Shown in pieces: positions 58,131-64,000 of a stretch of DNA of 64,000 nt. Both the position numbers and the translations under genes were made by a program. Location of the stretch: positions 1-64,000 of the forward strand of contig NZ_NFJL01000009.1 in NCBI RefSeq assembly GCF_002159835.1. The letters run 5' to 3'. The DNA comes from Blautia sp. An249. GTDB lineage: Bacteria > Bacillota > Clostridia > Lachnospirales > Lachnospiraceae. How positions within the stretch are numbered: the first letter of the stretch is position 1; each line of letters starts with the position of its first letter. Under the pieces are notes generated by a model. It was given only the letters and a program-made list of their open reading frames with translations, was not told where the DNA came from and made no database searches.

Positions 58131-58834
58131 GAAAATTAATTGGAATAGGCATGATTGTTATTTTGCTTGCGGCTTTGACAGCCTGTAAAGAGGAGGAGAG
58201 TTCCGGAAAAGAAAGTTTTGCGGCGCCTTCGGTTACCCCGCAGACATCTGAACAGGATTCCGCCACAAGTCAGTCCCTGGATCAGGGGAAAGTTTTAGTG
58301 GCTTATTTTTCCTGGGCAGATAATGCGGTTTTAGATGAGGATGTGGATGCAGTAGCCTCTCCCAGTGTGGTTTCCCCGGGAAATGTACAGGAACTGGCAG
58401 GATGGGTACAGGAAGAAACAGGCGGGGACTTGTTTTCCATTCGTGTAACGGAACCGTATCCCAGCGACTGGGATGCCTGTCTGGATCGGGCCAACCAGGA
58501 ACGGGGAGAAAATGCCCGGCCAAAGCTGACGGAACAAGTGGAAAATCTGGAAGACTACGATATTGTGTTTTTAGGCTTTCCAAACTGGTGGTACGGAGCG
58601 CCTATGGCAGTCCTCTCTTTTCTGGAAGAGAATGATTTATCAGGAAAACAGATCTATCTTTTCTGTTCTCACGGAACAGGAGGGCTTGCCAATAGCGTGG
58701 AGGATATAAAAGGAGTGGTTCCCGACGGGAAGTTTTCCGATGACATTTTCGATTGCTATGAAGAGGATGCATCCGGATCACAGCAGGCAATACAGGACTG
58801 GGTGAAGGAGCTGCAGGTGCCAGGGCTTTCTTGA
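58127..58834 (+). CDS. Flavodoxin-domain lipoprotein
   Basis: The 235-residue protein has a lipoprotein signal with Cys20 (LTAC), a linker of about 35 residues, and a flavodoxin_4-type domain (KVLVAYFSWADN, FLGFPNWWYGAPMAVLSFLEEN, FCSHGTGG). It would be an FMN protein anchored on the outer membrane face. With the DUF4405 protein it may form an extracytoplasmic electron-transfer unit. The role is inferred from domains and the overlap. Confidence 0.83.
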   Translation: MRKLIGIGMIVILLAALTACKEEESSGKESFAAPSVTPQTSEQDSATSQSLDQGKVLVAYFSWADNAVLDEDVDAVASPSVVSPGNVQELAGWVQEETGGDLFSIRVTEPYPSDWDACLDRANQERGENARPKLTEQVENLEDYDIVFLGFPNWWYGAPMAVLSFLEENDLSGKQIYLFCSHGTGGLANSVEDIKGVVPDGKFSDDIFDCYEEDASGSQQAIQDWVKELQVPGLS

Positions 58835-58859
58835 CTTTTTGGGTTTCCCATACTAAGAT
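58831..58859 (+). promoter_or_regulatory. Promoter of the pyridoxamine-oxidase-like gene
   Basis: TTGACT (58831-58836) and TAAGAT (58854-58859) are 17 bases apart; the minus 35 overlaps the flavodoxin stop codon. Confidence 0.6.
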
Positions 58860-58893
58860 GACAGTACGGATTTTACGGTAAGGGAGAAGGAAT

Positions 58894-59364
58894 ATGAGAC
58901 GAAAAGACAGAGAAGTAAAAGATGAAGAGAAAATGCTGGAGATTTTAAAATCCTGCGACTGCTGCAGACTGGGATTTATGGAGGAAGAAGGAGCATATAT
59001 TGTCCCGCTCAATTTTGGCTGTGAAAAGACAAAAGAGGGCCTGGTTCTTTATTTCCACAGTGCCAAAGCAGGAAAGAAAATGGAGCTGCTGAAGAGTCAG
59101 GACAGGGTAAGCTTTGAAATGGATACAAGACATGAGCTGACACAGGGAAATGCTGCCTGTGAATATTCTTACCTGTATCAGTGCATTATGGGAAAAGGCA
59201 GGATCCGAATCCTTGAGAATTATGAAGAGAAAGTACATGGACTGCAGAAAGTGATGGAACATTATTCTTCCGGAGATTCCTGGGAATTTCCAGAGAAAAT
59301 GGTATCTGCTGTGGCCGTGCTGAAACTGGAAGTGACAAAATGGTCCTGTAAAGAGCATGTCTGA
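58894..59364 (+). CDS. Pyridoxamine 5'-phosphate oxidase family protein (NimA-like)
   Basis: The 156-residue protein has the split-barrel flavin fold of PNPOx-related proteins: CCRLGFMEEEGAYIVPLNFG near the start (in part) and KAGKKMELL after it. This branch includes nitroimidazole reductases (Nim) and other flavin-binding proteins. GGGAGAAGG precedes ATG 58894. The substrate is not evident, and it has its own promoter. Confidence 0.82.
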   Translation: MRRKDREVKDEEKMLEILKSCDCCRLGFMEEEGAYIVPLNFGCEKTKEGLVLYFHSAKAGKKMELLKSQDRVSFEMDTRHELTQGNAACEYSYLYQCIMGKGRIRILENYEEKVHGLQKVMEHYSSGDSWEFPEKMVSAVAVLKLEVTKWSCKEHV

Positions 59365-59377
59365 GAAGAAAGAAGTA

Positions 59378-59406
59378 TTGTCAATTGGGAAATGTGGAGG
59401 TATAAT
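59378..59406 (+). promoter_or_regulatory. Promoter of azlCD
   Basis: TTGTCA (59378-59383) and perfect TATAAT (59401-59406) are 17 bases apart. Confidence 0.8.
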
Positions 59407-59412
59407 AAATCC

Positions 59413-59434
59413 GTCTGCCGGATTTTCGGCAGAC
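59413..59434 (+). promoter_or_regulatory. Leader hairpin of azlCD
   Basis: GTCTGCCG (59413-59420) pairs perfectly with CGGCAGAC (59427-59434) at the very 5' end of the azlC mRNA. It could protect the transcript or act as an operator dyad. Confidence 0.5.
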
Positions 59435-59462
59435 AGTAAATGTTTATTTGAGGAGGGGAATT

Positions 59463-60173
59463 ATGGCGACGAAAAGAAAAGTCATAAGTAAGGCCTTTCG
59501 CTGCGCATTTCCTTATACCATACCGATTTTTGCAGGATTTTGGTTCCTTGGATTAACTTATGGAATTTATATGAATGTTTCCGGATTCAGTTTCTGGTAT
59601 CCAATGCTTATGAGCCTTACCATTTTTGCAGGTTCCATGGAGTTTGTAACGGTGAATATGCTTTTGGGAGCTTTTAATCCCCTGCAGGCCTTTACTATGA
59701 CGCTGATGATTAATGCGAGACATTTATTTTACGGAATTTCCATGTTGGATAAATTCAGAGGACTGGGTCTGAAAAAAATGTATTTGATTTTTGGGATGTG
59801 CGATGAAAGTTTTTCCATTAATTACACGGCAGACATTCCAGAGGATGTGGATCGGGGATGGTTTATGATTTTTGTTACCCTGTTAAACCATTTCTACTGG
59901 TTTTCCGGCTCCACTTTGGGAGGAATTTTCGGTTCATTCATTGAATTTAATACAGAAGGACTGGACTTTGTTATGACAGCCATGTTTGTGGTGATTTTTA
60001 TGGAGCAATGGCTCAAAGAGAAGAATCACTTCAGCTCGCTGGCAGGACTTGCCATTTCGCTGCTTTGTCTGGCGGCGTTTGGAGCGGATAATTTCATTAT
60101 TCCATCGATGCTTGCGATTCTTGTTGTTTTAACATTCCTGAGAAAGCCGTTGGAGAAAGGAGTGGAGATATGA
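59463..60173 (+). CDS. azlC: AzlC-family branched-chain amino acid exporter, large subunit
   Basis: Start ATG 59463 follows GAGGAGGGG. The 236-residue membrane protein has about seven helices and the AzlC phrases [12 protein letters not shown] and [12 protein letters not shown]. AzlC and AzlD together export branched-chain amino acids and analogues. It overlaps azlD by four bases (ATGA). The pair converges on ilvBN, which makes the precursors of the same amino acids. Confidence 0.92.
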   Translation: MATKRKVISKAFRCAFPYTIPIFAGFWFLGLTYGIYMNVSGFSFWYPMLMSLTIFAGSMEFVTVNMLLGAFNPLQAFTMTLMINARHLFYGISMLDKFRGLGLKKMYLIFGMCDESFSINYTADIPEDVDRGWFMIFVTLLNHFYWFSGSTLGGIFGSFIEFNTEGLDFVMTAMFVVIFMEQWLKEKNHFSSLAGLAISLLCLAAFGADNFIIPSMLAILVVLTFLRKPLEKGVEI

Positions 60174-60496
60174 CATTAACGCAGCAGATACTTACTGTCG
60201 GGCTGGTGGTTTTAGGTACAGTCCTGACCAGGTTTCTTCCATTTCTGGTTTTTCCGGCGGGAAAGCCCACGCCCAAATACATACAATATCTGGGGAAGGT
60301 ATTGCCTTCCGCTGTGTTTGGACTTCTGATTATTTACTGTCTGAAAAATGTAAGTATTTTTACAGGAAGCCATGCAGTGCCGGAGCTTCTTTCCATCGCA
60401 GTGGTGATTGCACTCCATCTGTGGAAAAGACAGATGCTTCTTTCCATTGCGGGAGGAACTGTTTTTTACATGCTGCTGGTGCAGTTCGTTTTTTAA
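60170..60496 (+). CDS. azlD: AzlD-family branched-chain amino acid exporter, small subunit
   Basis: The 108-residue protein has about four membrane helices and the AzlD phrases TRFLPFLVF and [15 protein letters not shown]. It is the obligate partner of AzlC and is translated by stop-start overlap with it. Confidence 0.9.
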   Translation: MTLTQQILTVGLVVLGTVLTRFLPFLVFPAGKPTPKYIQYLGKVLPSAVFGLLIIYCLKNVSIFTGSHAVPELLSIAVVIALHLWKRQMLLSIAGGTVFYMLLVQFVF

Positions 60497-60512
60497 AAAA
60501 CACAAAACAAAC

Positions 60513-60541
60513 GGAACCGGGAGCGTCTGCTCACCGGTTCC
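60513..60541 (-). terminator. Terminator of ilvBN
   Basis: GGAACCGG and CCGGTTCC (60513-60520 and 60534-60541) form the stem; on the minus strand a T-rich stretch (GTTTGTTTTGTGTTTTTT) follows. Confidence 0.7.
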
Positions 60542-60548
60542 TGTACGT

Positions 60549-61058
60549 TTACCGTTCCATCATGCTTATGGATTCAATGCCTACGCTTCCTCCGCGCACT
60601 ACCTCAATGGTCTTAAATTCTTCCTTAATCAGTTTAATTACCGCGTCGTTTTTGGTAGCAGTCTGGACGAATTCAATCAGCAGACTGTCATGTCCGTAGT
60701 CAATTACCTTTGCCTTAAAGGTTTCCGCTATCTGGAATAAAACCACCTTATCTTCAGGGGTACATTTTTTTACTTTAATATACAGAATCTCCTTCATACG
60801 GACAAAAATATCCGTAAAATCGATGACTTTAATGACTTCCACCATCCGGTTAAGCTGCTTTTTTATCTGTTCAAAAGTTTCGTCGTCACTGACGGTGGCA
60901 ATCGTCATCCGGGATACTGTGGGATCTTCTGTTGTGCCTACAGTCAGACTGTCCAGATTATAAGATTTTCCTGAAAAAAGTCCGGAAATTTTTGATAAAA
61001 CACCGACCTGATTTTCCACATAAAGTGAAATCCATCTTTTCTTCATTCCCTTATCCAT
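60549..61058 (-). CDS. ilvN: Acetolactate synthase small (regulatory) subunit
   Basis: The 169-residue protein has the N-terminal ACT domain (ISLYVENQVGVLSKISGLF) that binds valine, and a C-terminal domain of the IlvN type. It confers feedback control on IlvB. AAGGAGGG precedes ATG 61058, and the gap to ilvB is 16 bp. Expression is set by the T-box upstream of ilvB. Confidence 0.94.
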   Translation of the reverse strand: MDKGMKKRWISLYVENQVGVLSKISGLFSGKSYNLDSLTVGTTEDPTVSRMTIATVSDDETFEQIKKQLNRMVEVIKVIDFTDIFVRMKEILYIKVKKCTPEDKVVLFQIAETFKAKVIDYGHDSLLIEFVQTATKNDAVIKLIKEEFKTIEVVRGGSVGIESISMMER

Positions 61059-61074
61059 AACTGTTTCCCTCCTT

Positions 61075-62793
61075 TTAACAATCCATAATCATATCTTCTA
61101 AGGTTCCGCCTGGCTGAATCATAGGATAAACCATTTCTTCCGGATCAATGATGAATTCAATTAATGTGGGTGTTTTCCTGTTCTGTTTTGCAGCTTCAAA
61201 GGCAGGGGCAATCTCTTCTTTTTTCGTTACCCGGATCCCTTTGGCTCCATAGCTTTCTGCAAGTTTTACAAAATCGGGCGTATATTCCGGATATTCTTCT
61301 CCGTCTGTACGGCGGGAGAGAGCTCCGGCTCTTAAGTTTGTCATGCTGTAGCGTTTTCCATAGAACAGTTTCTGCCACTGGCGGACCATTCCCAGGTATT
61401 CGTTATTAAATATACAGGTGATAACAGGCAGTTCCTCCAGTACTGCAGTGGCAAATTCCTGAATATTCATCTGCATTCCTCCGTCACCGGAAATGGAGAT
61501 GACCGTTTTATCCGGATTTCCGATTTGAGCGCCGATGGCTCCCGGAAGTCCATATCCCATGGTGCCCAGTCCGCCGGACATAACAAGCTGCTTGTTTTCC
61601 GTAATTTCTGCATACTGGGTAATTAACATCTGATGCTGACCCACGTCTGTAACCAGAATGGCATCCTGGAACTGACGGTTCATTTCTTCAATAATATCCA
61701 GAGGGCTCATGAAGGGGCGGGGAGCCATAGTCAGTGGATGTTCTTCTTTCCAGGAACGGATTTGTTTCACCCATTCCTGAGTGGAACAGGGTTCCACATA
61801 TTCTGCCATTTTCGTAATGGCCTCTTTGGCATCGGCAACAATCGGTATATCTACGTGAATGTTCCGGGAGATAGACGCCGTATCAATATCAATGTGTACG
61901 ATCTGTGCATGAGGTGCGAATTCATGAAGTTTGCCTGTAATACGATCGTTGAATCTGGTTCCGATGGAAAACAGCAGATCACAGTTGCTTACCGCCATAT
62001 TGGCCGCATAGGAACCATGCATTCCCACATTACCCATAAATAACGGATGGTTGGTGGAAACAGCTCCCCGTCCCATAATGGTTGTAATAACAGGAACCTG
62101 AGTTTTTTCTACTACCTGTGTGAAAATTTTATTGGCGCGGGCAATATTAACGCCGCCTCCGGCAAGGAACAGAGGTTTTTTTGCTTTTTTCAGAAGTTTC
62201 AGGGACTTTTTCAACTGGCCGATATGTACGCTGGTATTCGGTTTGTATCCGCGGATATTGACGTTTTTCGGATAGTCGGCGCTTCCCAGTTCAGACATTA
62301 CGTCTTTCGGTAAATCCACCAGAACCGGGCCGGGTCTTCCGGTACGGGCAATATAGAAAGCCTCTTTAATAATACGGCCTAAATCGGCGCGGTTGCGGAC
62401 CGTGATTCCGTATTTGGTAATGCTCCTTGTAATGCCTACAATGTCTACTTCCTGAAAGGCGTCATTTCCGATTAAATGACGGGCAACCTGACCGGTGAAA
62501 CAGACAAGGGGAACACTGTCGTAATTGGCAGTGGCAAGACCGGTAACCAGATTGGTGGCTCCGGGGCCGCTGGTAACCAGACAGACGCCCACTTTTCCCG
62601 TGGTCCTGGCATAGGCATCGGCTTCGTGAACCAGAGCCTGTTCATGTCTTGGCAGTACGATGTCAATGGTATTCTGTTTATAAAGTTCATCGCTCAGATC
62701 AATGGTGCAGGCTCCCGGATAGCCGAAGAGAACCTCCACTCCTTCTTCTTTTAAAGCTTTCACAAGCAGTTTGTTTCCAGAAATGTGTTTCAT
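61075..62793 (-). CDS. ilvB: Acetolactate synthase large (catalytic) subunit
   Basis: Start ATG 62793 follows GAAGGAGG; the open frame beyond it is T-box leader. The 572-residue TPP- and FAD-dependent enzyme joins two pyruvates, or pyruvate and 2-oxobutyrate, in valine, leucine and isoleucine synthesis. It has the N-terminal domain with the catalytic Glu (LPRHEQALVHEADAYAR), and the TPP site GDGGMQMNIQE followed by NNEYLGMVRQWQ. ilvA at 24790 could supply the 2-oxobutyrate. Confidence 0.96.
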   Translation of the reverse strand: MKHISGNKLLVKALKEEGVEVLFGYPGACTIDLSDELYKQNTIDIVLPRHEQALVHEADAYARTTGKVGVCLVTSGPGATNLVTGLATANYDSVPLVCFTGQVARHLIGNDAFQEVDIVGITRSITKYGITVRNRADLGRIIKEAFYIARTGRPGPVLVDLPKDVMSELGSADYPKNVNIRGYKPNTSVHIGQLKKSLKLLKKAKKPLFLAGGGVNIARANKIFTQVVEKTQVPVITTIMGRGAVSTNHPLFMGNVGMHGSYAANMAVSNCDLLFSIGTRFNDRITGKLHEFAPHAQIVHIDIDTASISRNIHVDIPIVADAKEAITKMAEYVEPCSTQEWVKQIRSWKEEHPLTMAPRPFMSPLDIIEEMNRQFQDAILVTDVGQHQMLITQYAEITENKQLVMSGGLGTMGYGLPGAIGAQIGNPDKTVISISGDGGMQMNIQEFATAVLEELPVITCIFNNEYLGMVRQWQKLFYGKRYSMTNLRAGALSRRTDGEEYPEYTPDFVKLAESYGAKGIRVTKKEEIAPAFEAAKQNRKTPTLIEFIIDPEEMVYPMIQPGGTLEDMIMDC

Positions 62794-62822
62794 AAAATGA
62801 CGCCTCCTTCTACATATAAAAT

Positions 62823-63100
62823 AAAAACGTCCTAAGCAATTGCTGCTTAGGACGAATAAATCCGTGGTACCACCTAACTTCAGAAAAAATTTCTGCACTC
62901 TGTCAATACAATACATATTGCTTCCCTGTAACGTGGGAATGACGTTGAAGTCTACTTAAGGTAAACACCTTGTTCGGTTCACTGCTCCAAGGCTACTTCC
63001 ATAATCCTGTCACAAAGATTTGCACCGGCCATCTTCTCTCTGGAGATCCAGAACTATGTACTCCTCCTTTTCCCTGCATTTCACGTATAAAATTAAAGTT
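62823..63100 (-). promoter_or_regulatory. T-box riboswitch of ilvBN, specifier probably GTA (Val)
   Basis: On the minus strand the conserved T-box GGTGGTACCACGG lies at 62874-62862, and a terminator stem CGTCCTAAGCA / TGCTTAGGACG with five T follows at 62854-62823. Stem I is seen as CATAGTTCTG pairing with CAGGATTATG; the specifier loop has AGTA on the 5' side and GAAGTAG on the 3' side (62999-62993), so the specifier codon reads GTA, valine. The bulge UGGU fits a tRNA with discriminator A. Uncharged tRNA would allow read-through into ilvB. Confidence 0.88.
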
Positions 63101-63106
63101 ACGTCT

Positions 63107-63135
63107 ATTATAGGTGGTCGGCTTTTCTTTGTCAA
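63107..63135 (-). promoter_or_regulatory. Promoter of the T-box-ilvBN transcript
   Basis: On the minus strand, perfect TTGACA (63135-63130) and perfect TATAAT (63112-63107) are 17 bases apart. Confidence 0.9.
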
Positions 63136-63172
63136 CGTTTATTTTTTAAGAGTAGAAGTTGGAAGGATAGAC

Positions 63173-63202
63173 TTGTGAATAAATTCAGGGATGTGCTATA
63201 AT
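63173..63202 (+). promoter_or_regulatory. Promoter of the small basic protein gene
   Basis: TTGTGA (63173-63178) and perfect TATAAT (63197-63202) are 18 bases apart. Confidence 0.6.
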
Positions 63203-63272
63203 AAAGTGCGAGATGCCCAAGAAAATTCTGAAAAATCAGCGGCGTCGAAAGAAAGGAAAGAAGTGAACAATT

Positions 63273-63578
63273 ATGGCAAACAGAAGAATGAACAAGAAAA
63301 TGGCAAAAAGAAAAGAAACAGAGACAGAGACAAAGAAAGCCATGGTATGTGAAAAAGAGGAACCAAAGAAAAGCGCTCAGATGAACGTGCTTTTGCAATA
63401 CCAGGGGAAGGAAACCAGAGAAGAAGACCTGTTTGAAAAAGTGAAAAAATGGTGGGTCGATCAGGGAAATACAGAAGAAAGCCTGGAAAATGCAGACATT
63501 TATATAAAGCCGGAGGACGGCAAAGCTTATTTTATTATTAATAAAAAGACAGAAGGCAACGTAGAATTATTTTCATAA
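63273..63578 (+). CDS. Small hypothetical protein, DUF6465-like
   Basis: The 101-residue protein has a very basic N-terminal 25 residues (NRRMNKKMAKRKETET), an acidic-basic linker, and a compact C-terminal segment of about 60 residues with alternating beta and helical pattern (NVLLQYQGKE, YIKPEDGKAYFIINKK). It resembles the DUF6465 small proteins of Lachnospiraceae; no function is known. GAAAGGAAAG precedes the ATG, and it has its own promoter. Confidence 0.65.
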   Translation: MANRRMNKKMAKRKETETETKKAMVCEKEEPKKSAQMNVLLQYQGKETREEDLFEKVKKWWVDQGNTEESLENADIYIKPEDGKAYFIINKKTEGNVELFS

Positions 63579-63601
63579 ATAAATGTAAGCCCCTTCTTTT
63601 T

Positions 63602-63626
63602 TGCTAAATTTTACATGAATTTAGCA
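63602..63626. other. Hairpin between two small genes
   Basis: TGCTAAATT (63602-63610) pairs with AATTTAGCA (63618-63626). The T-run lies before rather than after the stem, so its role is unclear. Confidence 0.4.
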
Positions 63627-63699
63627 GAAGGCCGCTCTGTTTTTAACATTTGACGGATATGTTTATATCAGAAAACAGAATGGTTACAGGAGGTGCAAA

Positions 63700-63942
63700 A
63701 TGAATACTATATGGAATCTGACAAACCGTATCTATCATGGAAAACATTTAGTGGGTGCATTTCTGGCGATAAACAGTATTTGCTGGATAGCGGGCGTTTT
63801 TCTGTTGGAGATCCTGGTCAGCCTGCTTACAGGCGTCGCACTGGGAACCGTATTTGCCAGAATTATCTACTCTGCCATACTGGCAGGAGCAGTTATCGGG
63901 GTATTTGGAGGTTTAGTCCACCTGATGCGAACAGATCTGTGA
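63700..63942 (+). CDS. Small hypothetical membrane protein
   Basis: The 80-residue protein starts at ATG 63700 after AGGAGGTG. It has two hydrophobic helices (about residues 17-42 and 46-74) with small-residue packing (LAGAVIGVFGG). No family was recognised. It is 22 bp before the LarC-like start, so it could be cotranscribed with it. Confidence 0.6.
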   Translation: MNTIWNLTNRIYHGKHLVGAFLAINSICWIAGVFLLEILVSLLTGVALGTVFARIIYSAILAGAVIGVFGGLVHLMRTDL

Positions 63943-63964
63943 AAGAGGAAACAGGGAGAGCAGC

Positions 63965-64000
63965 ATGGAGAGTTTATATATTGACTGCAGGCAGGGGATT
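63965..64000 (+). CDS. Start of a gene resembling LarC (5' end only)
   Basis: ATG 63965, preceded by GGGAGA, opens a frame that runs off the window after twelve codons: MESLYIDCRQGI. LarC proteins start with this kind of strand and continue into a SGDM phrase. The match is short, so the call is tentative. If right, it may supply the LarC C2 domain that the gene at 29778 lacks. Confidence 0.35.
   Translation, partial: MESLYIDCRQGI

Overview
The window is chromosomal DNA from a low-to-mid-GC Firmicute, most likely a Lachnospiraceae gut anaerobe of the Blautia type. The basis is gene order (plsX-acpP-rnc-smc-ftsY; ylxM-ffh-rpsP-khpA-rimM-trmD; yceD-rpmF), strong AGGAGG ribosome sites, SigA promoters with 17-bp spacers, and acetate fermentation by pta-ackA.

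Region by region. 1-3.6 kb is the right end of an integrated phage: collagen-like tail protein, tail protein, holin and two-domain endolysin, then a 31-residue membrane peptide with a convergent antisense promoter (type I toxin-antitoxin layout), integrase-arm-like repeats, and a tRNA 3' end with the tRNA terminator (attR). 3.7-26 kb is housekeeping: a broken ftsH, a thioesterase, polA-coaE-walJ, ACT and PFL proteins, tmcAL, pta-ackA, yceD-rpmF, a Nudix-patatin pair, and plsX-acpP-rnc-smc-ftsY-ilvA. 26-30.5 kb carries a DUF362 ferredoxin-like protein and larE-larB-(TauE/SafE)-larC, which make the nickel-pincer nucleotide cofactor of LarA. 30.5-36.8 kb is a sugar-sensing module (response regulator, binding protein, histidine kinase, frameshifted tandem binding protein) with no transporter genes. 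36.9-43.3 kb is the SRP/ribosome-maturation operon and a large PPDK-like protein of unknown role.

43.6-55.9 kb is the most interesting part: thirteen co-directional, tightly spaced genes encoding a TIM-like isomerase, a split transketolase, a NitT/TauT-type ABC importer (binding protein, two permeases, two unequal ATPases), a transaldolase-like protein, a TauE/SafE permease, an RpiB-like isomerase with altered active-site residues, a zinc alcohol dehydrogenase and a LarA-family protein. A LysR regulator follows. It reads as an undescribed catabolic route for an imported hydroxy-acid or anionic (possibly sulfonated) sugar that uses the nickel-pincer cofactor made by the lar genes in the same window. 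A further LarC-like reading frame seems to begin at the right edge.

57-64 kb holds a MerR/DUF4405/flavodoxin unit, a pyridoxamine-oxidase-like protein, azlCD (branched-chain amino acid export), and convergent ilvBN under a T-box whose specifier reads best as valine GTA, followed by small hypothetical genes.

All assignments come from reading the sequence and recalling families; no database search was run.
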